A stretch of 64,000 nucleotides of DNA from Gallionella sp. (GCA_028710525.1 JAQTTY010000002.1:183959-247958), one strand, 5' to 3'; shown: positions 32,159-45,389, numbered from the stretch's first letter. Notes: a model not told the origin generated them from the sequence alone. Made by a program: numbers and translations.

Positions 32159-33409
32159 ATGAGTAAGACCACACAACTACTACGTTTCATTACCGCAGGT
32201 TCTGTCGATGACGGCAAGAGCACCTTGATAGGTCGCTTGTTACATGACTCCAAGTCTATCTTCGAGGATCAATTCTCTGCCATCTCTAAAACCAGCGAAA
32301 AGCGCGGCATGCAGGCGGTCGATCTGTCCTTGCTGACCGACGGTCTGCAAGCTGAGCGCGAGCAGGGCATCACCATCGACGTAGCCTATCGCTATTTCGC
32401 TACGCCTAAACGCAAGTTCATCATCGGTGATACGCCAGGGCACGAGCAGTACACACGTAATATGGTCACTGCGGCTTCGACTGCGAATTTGGTGGTCATC
32501 CTGATCGACGCACGTCGCGGTGTATTGGTGCAGACTCGTCGCCATACCTACCTCGCGAGCTTGGTCGGTGTGCCGCACATCGTGCTGGCGGTGAATAAGA
32601 TGGACATGGTCGATTACTCGCAAGCGCGTTTCGACGAGATCGTCGCCGAATACAAGGCCTTCGCCGCGCAGCTGAATCTGCATGACGTGACCTGCATTCC
32701 TTTGTCGGCTTTGGTCGGCGATATGGTGGTGGATAGAGGCGACAGTCTGAACTGGTATCAAGGCCCGACGCTGATGGAAAAACTGGAAAGCGTGGAGATC
32801 GATCATGATGTGAATACCACTGACTTCCGCTTCCCTGTGCAATGGGTATGCCGTCCGCAGACCGACGAGCACCACGATTTCCGTGGTTTTATGGGGCGTA
32901 TCGAGGCGGGCGAGGTATCGGTTGGAGATGAGGTGACCGTGCTGCCTTCTGGTCGTACCAGCACTGTCAAAGAGATCGTCACATACGATGGCAATCTGCA
33001 GACCGCATTTGCGCCGCAGTCCATTACCCTAACGCTGAATGATGAGATCGACATCTCGCGCGGTGACATGTTCGTCAAGGCTGAACACATGCCTACCGTG
33101 GCCAAGGAGTTCGAGGCGATGTTGTGCTGGTTGTCCGAAGCGCCGCTCGATAAGAATCGTAAATATCTGGTTAAGCACACCACCCGTACTGCAAAGTGTT
33201 TGTTCTCCAAGATCGATTACCGTGTCGATGTGAATACGCTGGAGCATCTTGCAGAACCTGTGGTCAATATGAACGATATCGTGCGTGTGGGCATCAAGGT
33301 GCAACAGCCGCTGGCTTTCGATCATTACACCCGTAACCGCGCAAGTGGCAGTTTCATCGTCATCGACGAGGCGAACAACAACACCGTTGCGGCAGGGATG
33401 ATCGTTTAA
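32159..33409 (+). CDS. cysN: Sulfate adenylyltransferase subunit 1 (CysN GTPase)
   Basis: 416 residues from the ATG at 32159 (ACGAGGTTC upstream); a longer in-frame reading into cysD is rejected. GTPase motifs are intact: GSVDDGKSTLIGRLL, DTPGHEQYTRN and NKMDMVD, followed by EF-Tu-like domains 2 and 3. GTP hydrolysis drives APS formation by CysD. There is no fused APS kinase (CysC) domain, in line with an APS-reductase route. Confidence 0.95.
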   Translation: MSKTTQLLRFITAGSVDDGKSTLIGRLLHDSKSIFEDQFSAISKTSEKRGMQAVDLSLLTDGLQAEREQGITIDVAYRYFATPKRKFIIGDTPGHEQYTRNMVTAASTANLVVILIDARRGVLVQTRRHTYLASLVGVPHIVLAVNKMDMVDYSQARFDEIVAEYKAFAAQLNLHDVTCIPLSALVGDMVVDRGDSLNWYQGPTLMEKLESVEIDHDVNTTDFRFPVQWVCRPQTDEHHDFRGFMGRIEAGEVSVGDEVTVLPSGRTSTVKEIVTYDGNLQTAFAPQSITLTLNDEIDISRGDMFVKAEHMPTVAKEFEAMLCWLSEAPLDKNRKYLVKHTTRTAKCLFSKIDYRVDVNTLEHLAEPVVNMNDIVRVGIKVQQPLAFDHYTRNRASGSFIVIDEANNNTVAAGMIV

Positions 33410-33480
33410 GCCTTTTGATGTGCTCCGGTCGCCAAATTTAGGCGACATTTTGGTGCATTTTTTGAAGGTTGCTACATAGG

Positions 33481-36060
<2,580 letters not shown>

Positions 36061-36081
36061 GAACTTAGTGAAAGTAGATAG

Positions 36082-37377
<1,296 letters not shown>

Positions 37378-37394
37378 GCAGTAGGATTTGAATC

Positions 37395-37425
37395 TCGCCC
37401 CGTTAATCGGGGCGATGTTTTTTTT
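37395..37425 (+). terminator. Intrinsic terminator between eno and ftsB
   Basis: TCGCCCC-GTTAATC-GGGGCGA followed by TG and T8. The T-run ends ten bases before the ftsB start codon. Confidence 0.92.
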
Positions 37426-37435
37426 ACAGGCTGAT

Positions 37436-37744
37436 ATGCGCGCCATCACCATAACATTACTGGTCATCTTGCTGCTGCTGCAGTACCCGCTATGGTTGGG
37501 TAAGGGCGGCTGGTTGAAGGTATGGGATCTGCACCGGCAGGTGGAGGCGCAACAGCAAGTCAATCAGCAGACCCAGACACGTAATGCGGTGTTGGATGCC
37601 GAGGTGCGCGATCTTAAGCAAGGTACTGAAGCGATAGAGGAGCGCGCACGCACCGATCTGGGTATGGTCAAACGCGATGAGGTGTTCTATCAGATACTGG
37701 ATGGTGCCAGTGTTCCCCAGTCAGCACCGTCTGCGGTGAAGTGA
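37436..37744 (+). CDS. ftsB: Cell division protein FtsB
   Basis: 102 residues from the ATG at 37436. A short cytoplasmic start, one membrane helix (AITITLLVILLLLQYPLWL), GKGGW, then a periplasmic coiled coil (DLHRQVEAQQQVNQQTQTRN) and ARTDLGMVKRDEVFYQ near the end. FtsB joins FtsL and FtsQ in the divisome. The eno-ftsB order is conserved in many proteobacteria. Here a strong terminator sits in between, so ftsB expression must rely on read-through or a promoter within that 60-base gap. Confidence 0.93.
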   Translation: MRAITITLLVILLLLQYPLWLGKGGWLKVWDLHRQVEAQQQVNQQTQTRNAVLDAEVRDLKQGTEAIEERARTDLGMVKRDEVFYQILDGASVPQSAPSAVK

Positions 37745-37808
37745 TAGTTCTACCCGCTCAGAAGATTAGGACTATGCTGTGCCATCTTGGTCACTTTAAG
37801 GAATAGAT

Positions 37809-37982
37809 ATGAAAAAGATATTTGCTTTGCTGGCGGTCGTCTCTATGTTGTCGGGCTGCCTGTACGGGCCTTACGATGCTCGTTACCCCAATGCAGGTCA
37901 TGATCGTGATAGAGGTAATAGCGGTCATGGTGATCGAGGTGATCGAGGTGATCGTGGTGAGCATCGCGGGCACGGAGATTGA
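37809..37982 (+). CDS. Small lipoprotein with Gly-Asp-Arg repeats
   Basis: 57 residues. Signal peptide MKKIFALLAVVSMLSGC with lipobox LSGC, then YGPYDARYPNAGHDRDRG and a GDRGDRGDRG repeat ending HRGHGD. AAGGAATAG precedes the ATG at 37809. The mature part is very polar, His/Arg/Asp-rich and probably disordered. I do not recognise a family; metal or polyanion binding is only a guess. It is followed by a bidirectional terminator. Confidence 0.75.
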   Translation: MKKIFALLAVVSMLSGCLYGPYDARYPNAGHDRDRGNSGHGDRGDRGDRGEHRGHGD

Positions 37983-38002
37983 GCTAGTTGCCGCTCTGAA
38001 AT

Positions 38003-38036
38003 AAAAAAGGCTCTTGCGCAAGCAAGAGCCTTTTTC
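38003..38036. terminator. Bidirectional intrinsic terminator
   Basis: AAAAAAGGCTCTTGC-GCAA-GCAAGAGCCTTTTTCTTT between the small lipoprotein (plus) and folD (minus); nine GC-rich pairs flanked by A and T runs serve both strands. Confidence 0.93.
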
Positions 38037-38058
38037 TTTAGTACCTAACTAGCTAGTT

Positions 38059-38910
38059 TCAGCTGCTCAATCGTTCAGCGGCACGCACTGTATTCGCTAC
38101 CAGCATGGTGATGGTCATAGGGCCAACACCGCCAGGTACTGGGGTGATATAGCCAGCCACTTCCTTGACGCTATTGAAGTCCACATCGCCGACCAACTTG
38201 CCTTCGGCATTGCGATTGATGCCCACGTCTATTACTACCGCGCCGGGTTTGACCATATCGCCAGTGATGAAGTTGGCACGTCCCACTGCCGCGACCAAGA
38301 TGTCTGCATCGCGTGTGTGCTTGGCCAGATCCACAGTCTTGGAAGTACAGATAGTGACCGTAGCATTCTTATGCAACAGCAATAGCGCCATAGGTTTTCC
38401 GACGATGTTGCTGCGGCCCACGATGACCGCGTGCTTGCCTTCGATATTGATGCCAGTCTTCTCCAGTAACACCATCACGCCATAGGGCGTGCAGGAGGGG
38501 AAGGGCGTCTCGCCAGTAACCAGTGCACCCACGTTCTTCTGATGGAAACCGTCTACATCCTTGTCGGGGTTGATGGCTTCAATCACGGTGTGTGAGTCCA
38601 GATGCTTGGGCAGCGGTAGTTGCACCAAGATGCCGTGTATAGCTGGGTCATTGTTGAGAGCCTGCACCTCAGCTAATAATTGCGCTTCACTGACATCCGC
38701 CGGTAGTTCGCGATGTATGGAGTACAGACCCAGTTCAGCGCAGGCTTTGACCTTGTTGGCTACGTAGACCTTGGAGGCGGGATCGTTACCCACAATGATC
38801 ACCGCCATGCCGGGTGTTACGCCACGTGCCTTCAGTGCATCTGCACGCACTTTCCATTCGGCGCGCACCTGCTGGGCGATGGTCTTGCCGTCTATGATCT
38901 GCGCTGTCAT
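38059..38910 (-). CDS. folD: Methylenetetrahydrofolate dehydrogenase/cyclohydrolase
   Basis: 283 residues. It is a bifunctional NADP-dependent enzyme of one-carbon metabolism. Motifs: [18 protein letters not shown] with the catalytic Lys of the family, [25 protein letters not shown]-like [29 protein letters not shown], and [16 protein letters not shown]. It lies 17 bases downstream of ppa. Confidence 0.97.
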   Translation of the reverse strand: MTAQIIDGKTIAQQVRAEWKVRADALKARGVTPGMAVIIVGNDPASKVYVANKVKACAELGLYSIHRELPADVSEAQLLAEVQALNNDPAIHGILVQLPLPKHLDSHTVIEAINPDKDVDGFHQKNVGALVTGETPFPSCTPYGVMVLLEKTGINIEGKHAVIVGRSNIVGKPMALLLLHKNATVTICTSKTVDLAKHTRDADILVAAVGRANFITGDMVKPGAVVIDVGINRNAEGKLVGDVDFNSVKEVAGYITPVPGGVGPMTITMLVANTVRAAERLSS

Positions 38911-38927
38911 TAGGATTCCTTCCTCAA

Positions 38928-39476
38928 TCAGAACTCTGGTTTATCTACAGCATTTGCGTAGTTTTCCACGCCAGCCATGATTTCTTTGCGCGCTTCTTCT
39001 ATGCCTTCCCAGCCGCCGATCTTGACCCATTTGTTGGGTTCCAGATCTTTGTAGTGAGCAAAGAAGTGTTCGATCTGTTGCAGGATGATAGGGGGCAATT
39101 CAGTGTGGCTCTTCAAGCCGCGATAAAGTGTAGACAATTTATCTACGGGAACGGCCAAGACCTTGGCATCGAAACCGGATTCATCTTCCATCTTCAATAC
39201 GCACAAGGGGCGGCAACGCACCACCACGCCACTGTTCAACGGCACAGGCGTGATAACCAAAACGTCTACTGGATCACCATCATCAGACAAGGTGTGCGGG
39301 ATGTAACCGTAGTTACAAGGATAGTGCATCGCGGTGTTCATGAAACGATCCACGAAGATCGCGCCTGACTCTTTGTCCACCTCATACTTCACGGGTTCGC
39401 CGTGTTGCGGGATCTCGATGATGACGTTGAAATCGTCGGGAAGTTTATTGCCGGAGGGGACTTTGTTCAGGCTCAT
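38928..39476 (-). CDS. ppa: Inorganic pyrophosphatase, class I
   Basis: 182 residues. It hydrolyses PPi to phosphate in the cytoplasm. Metal and substrate motifs: [26 protein letters not shown], and [10 protein letters not shown] with the three metal-binding Asp residues. The C-terminal [14 protein letters not shown] is also typical. It is transcribed away from pfp, which uses PPi as a phosphate donor, from a shared gap of 112 bases. Confidence 0.97.
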   Translation of the reverse strand: MSLNKVPSGNKLPDDFNVIIEIPQHGEPVKYEVDKESGAIFVDRFMNTAMHYPCNYGYIPHTLSDDGDPVDVLVITPVPLNSGVVVRCRPLCVLKMEDESGFDAKVLAVPVDKLSTLYRGLKSHTELPPIILQQIEHFFAHYKDLEPNKWVKIGGWEGIEEARKEIMAGVENYANAVDKPEF

Positions 39477-39588
39477 GTCGGTGTCCTTGGAATTTAGGGT
39501 TAAAAAGAGCCGTGATTATAAGCGATACGCCGTGAACTACCAGAGAGTTCGGTTAGAATGTCGCGACTTTTACAAGGAGATAGACGAG

Positions 39589-40782
39589 ATGGCAACGCAA
39601 GGCAAATTAATCGGCAAGATGGTAATCGGTCAATCTGGTGGTCCTACCGCGGTCATCAATCAATCTCTGGTCGGCGCGGTACTCGCGGCGCGTAAACAGG
39701 CCAATATCACCGGTATCCTAGGTGCACATCACGGTATTGCCGGCATCATGAAGGAAGACTTCATCGATTTGACCACACAAAGTTTGGAACAACTGGAGCT
39801 GGTTGCGACTACACCTGCCGCAGCTTTGGGTTCGGTGCGTCTCAAGCCCGGCAAGGCTGAGTGTGAGAAGGTATTCGAAGTGTTCAAGAAGAACGATGTA
39901 CGTTATTTCTTCTACATCGGTGGTAACGACTCTGCGGAAACTGCACACATCATCGCCGAGATGGCTAAGGAAGCAAACTACGACTTCTGCACCGTGCATA
40001 TCCCCAAGACTATTGATAACGATCTGAAGGTCACCGACCATTGCCCAGGTTTCGCCTCCGCCGCGCGTTTCGTCGCGCTGGCATTTATGGGTGATGACCG
40101 CGACAACCGCGCGTTAGCCGGCATCAAGGTGAACGTGGTGATGGGCCGCAGTGCCGGCTTCCTGACCGCGGCTTCCGCCTTGGCCCGTCAAGGCGAGGGC
40201 GATGGCCCACATCTGATCTATCTGCCTGAGCGCGTATTCAACGTAGAACAATTCAAACAAGATGTGCGCGATGCGATGGCCAAATACGGTCGTTGCGTGA
40301 TCGCTGCTTCCGAAGGTATCACTGATAAGGATGGCAACCCTATCTCCACCAGCGGTGAAAAAGATTCGCACGGCAACATCCAGTTGTCAGGCAGCGGTGC
40401 CTTGGGTGATACCTTGGCCGCATTGGTCAAAGATGCATTCGTAGGCCAAAAGGTACGCGTGCGTGCTGACACCTTCGGTTATCTGCAACGTTCTTTCCCT
40501 ACTATCATCTCGCCTATCGATGCCAAGGAAGCACGTGCGGTAGGTGATTACGCAGTCAACCATGCTGCCACTAAAGGTGAGCCTGGTTCAGTGTCCATCC
40601 GTCGTCTGAGCAGTAAGCCTTACGCTAGCGAATGTTTCATCACGCCACTGGCCTCTGTGGCGCGGGAAGCGACTCACATGAAGGACGAGTACATCAATGC
40701 GGCAGGTAACGATGTGACCCAAGCTTGGCTAGATTACGTCGCACCGCTGGTTGGTGATTTGCCCAAGATGGGTAGTCTGTAA
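39589..40782 (+). CDS. pfp: Pyrophosphate-dependent 6-phosphofructokinase
   Basis: 397 residues from the ATG at 39589 (CAAGGAGATAGACGAG upstream); a longer in-frame reading from 39334 crosses into ppa and is rejected. Motifs: GQSGGPTAVINQSL in the donor site, YIGGNDSAETAHI (GGDD in ATP enzymes; GND here is in line with PPi use), PKTIDNDL, and MGRSAGFLTAASAL. It makes glycolytic phosphorylation of fructose-6-phosphate reversible at the expense of PPi. Confidence 0.94.
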   Translation: MATQGKLIGKMVIGQSGGPTAVINQSLVGAVLAARKQANITGILGAHHGIAGIMKEDFIDLTTQSLEQLELVATTPAAALGSVRLKPGKAECEKVFEVFKKNDVRYFFYIGGNDSAETAHIIAEMAKEANYDFCTVHIPKTIDNDLKVTDHCPGFASAARFVALAFMGDDRDNRALAGIKVNVVMGRSAGFLTAASALARQGEGDGPHLIYLPERVFNVEQFKQDVRDAMAKYGRCVIAASEGITDKDGNPISTSGEKDSHGNIQLSGSGALGDTLAALVKDAFVGQKVRVRADTFGYLQRSFPTIISPIDAKEARAVGDYAVNHAATKGEPGSVSIRRLSSKPYASECFITPLASVAREATHMKDEYINAAGNDVTQAWLDYVAPLVGDLPKMGSL

Positions 40783-40802
40783 GCATCATCGCTTCTGTAC
40801 TT

Positions 40803-41756
40803 ATGAGTGATCTTGTCGAGAAGGACAATCTACATCCGCGCAGTTTGCATCGCGGTCGCTATGACTTTCCCAAGCTCATTGCGGCCAGTCCCGAGTTGGG
40901 GCGGTTCGTCGCTGTGAATCCCTACGGCGATGAGTCGGTGGACTTCGCCGATCCGGCTGCGGTCAAAGCACTTAATCGCGCCTTACTCATCCAGATGTAT
41001 GGCATCAAAGATTGGGATATCCCAGATCAATATCTGTGTCCGCCCATTCCTGGCCGTGCTGACCATCTGCACTATTTGGCTGACTTGTTGGCCGAGAGTA
41101 ACGACGGCGTGGTGCCACGGGGCGATGCGGTTCGTGTGATGGATATCGGGGTGGGCGCTAACGCGATCTATCCGCTCATCGGTCGCAGTGTGTATGGCTG
41201 GCAGTTTGTAGGCACAGACATCGACGCATCTGCTTTGGATAATGCGCAAGTAGTTTTACAGGCTAATGGTATGGGTAAGGCGGTGGAGTTGCGACTGCAG
41301 CACTCGCGCACTGCCATCTTTGCCGGTGTGACCGATGCGCACGAGTACTTTGATCTCAGTATGTGCAATCCGCCCTTCCATGCATCACTGGGCGAGGCCA
41401 AAGCAGGCTCACAGCGCAAATGGCAGAACCTAGGCAAGGCCGGCGAGGCTGATCCGGTATTGAATTTTGGTGGGCATGGCAGGGAGTTGTGGTGCAAGGG
41501 GGGCGAAGTCGCCTTCGTGCGCCGCATGATACAAGAGAGTGTGTCGGGTCACGGCAATGTGCTGTGGTTCACCACCCTAGTTTCCAAGTCCGAGAATATG
41601 CCCATACTGCAAGCCTTGCTGCTTGAGGCAGGTGTGCGTGACTCACGCATCATCGAGATGTCGCAAGGACAAAAGAAGAGCCGCATGCTCGCTTGGAGTT
41701 ATATGGATGCGCAGCAACGCCGTGACTGGGGCAAGCGCCGCTGGCAAGTTAAATAG
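40803..41756 (+). CDS. rlmF: 23S rRNA (adenine-1618-N6)-methyltransferase
   Basis: 317 residues. It methylates A1618 of 23S rRNA with SAM. Signatures: LHPRSLHRGRYDF, MDIGVGANAIYPLIG (SAM site), GTDIDASALDNAQ, and the catalytic MCNPPFHASLGEA. Starts 20 bases after pfp. Confidence 0.92.
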   Translation: MSDLVEKDNLHPRSLHRGRYDFPKLIAASPELGRFVAVNPYGDESVDFADPAAVKALNRALLIQMYGIKDWDIPDQYLCPPIPGRADHLHYLADLLAESNDGVVPRGDAVRVMDIGVGANAIYPLIGRSVYGWQFVGTDIDASALDNAQVVLQANGMGKAVELRLQHSRTAIFAGVTDAHEYFDLSMCNPPFHASLGEAKAGSQRKWQNLGKAGEADPVLNFGGHGRELWCKGGEVAFVRRMIQESVSGHGNVLWFTTLVSKSENMPILQALLLEAGVRDSRIIEMSQGQKKSRMLAWSYMDAQQRRDWGKRRWQVK

Positions 41757-41834
41757 ATAGGCTTTGCAATAGCGTAGCGCGATACCCGTAGCAGTCTCAA
41801 TCTTAGTAATCCCACCAACTCGGAATCCCACCCC

Positions 41835-42959
41835 ATGAATGACTACCCACTGATGACTTGGAACGAGGCCGGCAGACCCTGCTCGGCACGCTGGCGTTCT
41901 GAGCAGGGCGTAGTCCCGCCTAAGAAAGTCGAAGTCGCGGATGACACGCTCAAGGCCGATGAGGCTTATCGCCTAGCATGTGAAGGCACTTACTTCCTGT
42001 GGCGTGGTGATTTTCAAAATGCCCGCCAGTTGTTGGTGGCGATGTCGCGACGGGCAGATCGCAAACCGCGCAAGACTTCTACTGTACCCAGCGAGGCTTT
42101 CAATCTGCATCGTCAGGCACAGTCCTTACGCGCCCGTGTGTTGGGCACTATCCTTATTCCGCTGGCGGCCGACTACAGCATCCCTTTGCGTCGCGCACCA
42201 GAAGTGGCACAGGCGTGCAACGAGGTCTACGGTAAAGGCGGGATGGCGTCCGTGGTGTCGTTGCGTGAACTCTCTGGACTGATAGGCGCGCACGAATGGC
42301 GTAAGAAGGGTGTGCAGATCGCCACCTTGGACGACGAGATCATCTACCCGCATTACGGTGTGTATTCACCGGTGCGCGGCGAGTATCTGGAGTTGGTCGC
42401 CAATGCACCGTTGCCCTCTACCGAACTTGCTTTCGATATCGGTACGGGCACCGGCGTGCTGGCAGCATTGTTGGCCAAGCGCGGCGTGCAACGTGTCATC
42501 GCCACCGATCAAGATACGCGCGCACTGTTTTGTGCCAAGCAGAATCTGCAACGCTTGGGATATGCCGCTCAAGTAGAGGTGTTACAAGCCGATCTGTTTC
42601 CTGAAGGACGTGCGCCGCTTATCGTCTGTAATCCGCCCTGGATACCGGCTCGACCCAGCTCTCCCATCGAGTATGCGATATACGATCCGAGCAGCCGTAT
42701 GTTGCGTGGTTTTCTGCAGGGCTTGAACGAGCATCTCGCACCGGGTGGAGAGGGTTGGCTAATCCTGTCAGATATCGCCGAGCATCTCGGCCTGCGTACG
42801 CGAGAAGAGTTGCTGGGCTGGATAAACGATGCGGGTCTGCGCGTCGCCGACAAGACGGATATCAAACCACATCACCCTAAGGTGTCTGATTGCACCGACC
42901 CTTTGCATGCTGCGCGTGCAGCCGAGACCACATCCTTGTGGCGCTTGGTGCCACTCTAA
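41835..42959 (+). CDS. Class I SAM-dependent methyltransferase (PrmC/HemK-like)
   Basis: 374 residues. The C-terminal 220 residues hold a Rossmann methyltransferase: HYGVYSPVRGEYLEL, FDIGTGTGVLAALLAKRG, ATDQDTRALFCAKQNLQRLG and the N6-type motif IVCNPPWIPARPSS. The N-terminal part (ACEGTYFLWRGDFQNARQLL) is all-helical and may bind the substrate. NPPW motifs act on Gln or Asn side chains or on base amino groups; the substrate is unknown. Not prmC itself as judged by length and N-terminus. Confidence 0.82.
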   Translation: MNDYPLMTWNEAGRPCSARWRSEQGVVPPKKVEVADDTLKADEAYRLACEGTYFLWRGDFQNARQLLVAMSRRADRKPRKTSTVPSEAFNLHRQAQSLRARVLGTILIPLAADYSIPLRRAPEVAQACNEVYGKGGMASVVSLRELSGLIGAHEWRKKGVQIATLDDEIIYPHYGVYSPVRGEYLELVANAPLPSTELAFDIGTGTGVLAALLAKRGVQRVIATDQDTRALFCAKQNLQRLGYAAQVEVLQADLFPEGRAPLIVCNPPWIPARPSSPIEYAIYDPSSRMLRGFLQGLNEHLAPGGEGWLILSDIAEHLGLRTREELLGWINDAGLRVADKTDIKPHHPKVSDCTDPLHAARAAETTSLWRLVPL

Positions 42960-43026
42960 GCTGCTGAGTCGGGTACATAGATATGCTATGTTGCGCGACG
43001 TCATCTTTCATCGTTAGCGCATAGTC

Positions 43027-43953
43027 ATGAGTTTATTTGCACTCATCGCAGCCTTGTCACTGGAGCAGTTCTTTCCGCTTGCGACGCGGGCCAGACTGTC
43101 GGCGTGGCTGCAAAGTTATCTGCACTTCTTTCACAGCCATTTCAATGCGGGTGAACATGTGCATGGCAAGATTGCATGGTTCCTTGCTGTGTTACCTTTG
43201 CTGGTCATCGTGTCGTTGGCACATTGGTTGTTATCGGAAATCCTGCCTTTTCTGGCTTGGGCCTTCGATGTGGCAATCTTGTATCTCATCATTGGTTTTC
43301 ACCAGTTCAGCGACCATTACCTAGCTATACAACGCGCTTTGCGTGAGGAGAAACTGGATGAGGCGGAACGCTTACTTTCGGTTTGGCGCGGTGTGCATAC
43401 TCGAGGAATAAATGCCGAAGAGATAGCACGCTTGTCCATAGAGCAGGCCTTATTGGTTTCGCAACATCGCGTGTTTGGTGTTGTCGTTTGGTTCGTGCTT
43501 TTCAGCGCACTGGGGCTAGCGGGATCGGCGGGCGCGCTACTATATCGTTTGGCGCTACATCTGCGAGCTGGCTGGCGTGAGCAAGACGATCCGTTCAGCG
43601 ATTTCTCACAGCAAGCATGCGCAGTGCTGGAGTGGCTGCCCACCCGTATGTCAGCGATCACCTTCGCCATCGTTGGCAACTTCGAGGACACGCTGTATTG
43701 CTGGCGCAGTCAGGCACACAACTGGCCGGATGCAGAAGAGGGCGTATTGCTCTCGAGTGCGGCAGGCTCATTGGGCGTGCGTCTGGGCATGGACATCACT
43801 CAAGGTAAGCAACGGGTGCAGCGACCCGAACTGGGCTTGGGAGATGATGCTGACCCCGAAGCTATGCAAAGCGCGACCGGTCTAGTGTGGCGCTCGGTAG
43901 TGGTGTGGCTAATCGCGTTGCTGATGTTGAGTCTGGCCAATCTGTTGGGTTAA
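43027..43953 (+). CDS. CobD/CbiB-family membrane protein
   Basis: 308 residues, with about five membrane segments (for example LAVLPLLVIVSLAHWLLSEI, FGVVVWFVLFSALGLAGSAG and VVWLIALLMLSLANLLG at the end). It matches the betaproteobacterial branch of the CobD/CbiB family (FHQFSDHYLAIQRALREEKL, DPFSDFSQQACAVLEWLPTR). No other cobalamin genes are near, so a role in B12 side-chain addition is doubtful; the AmpE-like signalling branch is another reading. Confidence 0.75.
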   Translation: MSLFALIAALSLEQFFPLATRARLSAWLQSYLHFFHSHFNAGEHVHGKIAWFLAVLPLLVIVSLAHWLLSEILPFLAWAFDVAILYLIIGFHQFSDHYLAIQRALREEKLDEAERLLSVWRGVHTRGINAEEIARLSIEQALLVSQHRVFGVVVWFVLFSALGLAGSAGALLYRLALHLRAGWREQDDPFSDFSQQACAVLEWLPTRMSAITFAIVGNFEDTLYCWRSQAHNWPDAEEGVLLSSAAGSLGVRLGMDITQGKQRVQRPELGLGDDADPEAMQSATGLVWRSVVVWLIALLMLSLANLLG

Positions 43954-43982
43954 AGCACGCGGCACTGCGTACAATGCCGCCC

Positions 43983-44960
43983 ATGCAAAACTCCCCTTAC
44001 TCTGAACTGGATCCTGACGCGGTACTTGATGCGCTTGAGCACATCGGTATGCGTTGCGATGGTCGTTTGCTTACGCTCAATAGTTATGAGAATCGTGTCT
44101 TCCAAGTTGGCATGGAAGACGGTCCGCCCTTGGTGGCTAAATTCTATAGAGCAGCACGCTGGTCTGATGAAGCGATACTGGAGGAGCATCGATATAGCGC
44201 CTTGTTGGCGGAGCGCGAGATACCAGTGGTGTCGCCATTAAATATCGCCGGTAGCACGCTGCATAATCATCAGGGTTATCGTTATGCCCTGTTCAACAAA
44301 CAGGGCGGCCGTGCACCAGAGTTGGACAGGCCAGAGACCTTGCAATGGATGGGGCGCTTCATCGCACGCATCCATGCAGTCGGCGCACTCGATACTTACC
44401 AGCACAGACCCACACTAGATATAAACAGCTTCGGCATAGAGCCCTGCGAATTTTTGCTGGCACATAATTTCATCTCTAGCGAATTGCGCGAAGTCTACAA
44501 GGGGGTAGTCGCTCATGCGTTGGACGGTGTGCGGCGCTGCTTTGATCGAGCCGGTGCGGTGCGTACCTTGCGACTACATGGCGACTGTCACGTGGGCAAC
44601 GTGCTTTGGACAGAGCAGGGGCCACACTTTGTCGACTTCGACGACAGCCGTATGGGCCCCGCCATACAAGACTTGTGGATGTTGCTTTCCGGTGACCGCG
44701 CCGAACAGACACGTCAGTTCGCCGACCTGTTGATAGGCTACGAAGATTTCTATGACTTCGATACGCGCGAGATGCATCTGCTGGAAGCCCTGCGCACGCT
44801 GCGGCTGATTCACTACTCTGCTTGGATCGCACGCCGCTGGGATGATGCCGCCTTCAAGGTCGCATTTCCTTGGTTCGACTCGCAACGTTATTGGCAAGAT
44901 CGCATTCTGGAATTGCGCGAACAGATCGCCTTGATGGACGAGCCGCCTTTGCCTTGCTGA
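43983..44960 (+). CDS. srkA: Stress response kinase A (SrkA/YihE-type)
   Basis: 325 residues from MQNSPYSELDPD (43974 gives three more). Aminoglycoside-phosphotransferase-like kinase: LLTLNSYENRVFQVG, PLVAKFYRAARWSD with the ATP-binding Lys, catalytic loop LRLHGDCHVGNVLW and VDFDDSRMGPAIQDLWMLL with the metal-binding Asp. E. coli SrkA is a Ser/Thr kinase that protects against stress-induced death. A bidirectional terminator follows. Confidence 0.9.
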   Translation: MQNSPYSELDPDAVLDALEHIGMRCDGRLLTLNSYENRVFQVGMEDGPPLVAKFYRAARWSDEAILEEHRYSALLAEREIPVVSPLNIAGSTLHNHQGYRYALFNKQGGRAPELDRPETLQWMGRFIARIHAVGALDTYQHRPTLDINSFGIEPCEFLLAHNFISSELREVYKGVVAHALDGVRRCFDRAGAVRTLRLHGDCHVGNVLWTEQGPHFVDFDDSRMGPAIQDLWMLLSGDRAEQTRQFADLLIGYEDFYDFDTREMHLLEALRTLRLIHYSAWIARRWDDAAFKVAFPWFDSQRYWQDRILELREQIALMDEPPLPC

Positions 44961-44962
44961 CC

Positions 44963-44997
44963 AAAAAAAATCGCCGGACAAGTCCGGCGATTTTTTT
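44963..44997. terminator. Bidirectional intrinsic terminator
   Basis: A8-TCGCCGGA-CAAG-TCCGGCGA-T7 between srkA (plus) and the DUF2934 gene (minus). Confidence 0.95.
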
Positions 44998-45008
44998 GTG
45001 ATGTACGC

Positions 45009-45389
45009 TTACGCGTTGAGCTTGGCGTCGATCTCGTACTCGGCTGAGATCCAGTCTTGCATCTCATAACCACCAGAGAAACCGCGGCGTTCAGCGAGGT
45101 AGTAAGCTGCGTCAGCAATCATGTTGTAACGCTGTTCAGGGCTTACATGGCTAGCTTTGGCTTTAGCAGCGGGCTTCTTAGCGGCAGCTTTAGGTGCAGC
45201 CTTAGGCGCTGCTTTTTCAGCAGCAGGAGCAGCAGCTTTGGCCGTAGTCTTTGTGGCCACTTTTTTGACGGTGGCTTTTTCTGCAGGAGCAGCAGCTACG
45301 GTCTTTTTAGCGGGAGTAGCAGCGACTTTTTTGACAGCAGGTTTTTTTTCAGCAGTTGCAGTGGTAGATTTTTTAGTCGTGGTAGCCAT
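45009..45389 (-). CDS. DUF2934 protein with histone H1-like Ala/Lys N-terminus
   Basis: 126 residues. The first 80 are Lys/Ala/Thr/Pro repeats (KKVAATPAKKTVAAAPAEKA, PKAAPKAAAKKPAAKAKA) like those of bacterial H1-type proteins and should be disordered and DNA-binding. The last 45 form a DUF2934 domain (SPEQRYNMIADAAYYLAERR, GYEMQDWISAEYEID). The combination suggests a nucleoid-associated or stress protein; function unproven. The repetitive coding DNA could be variable in length. Confidence 0.85.
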   Translation of the reverse strand: MATTTKKSTTATAEKKPAVKKVAATPAKKTVAAAPAEKATVKKVATKTTAKAAAPAAEKAAPKAAPKAAAKKPAAKAKASHVSPEQRYNMIADAAYYLAERRGFSGGYEMQDWISAEYEIDAKLNA

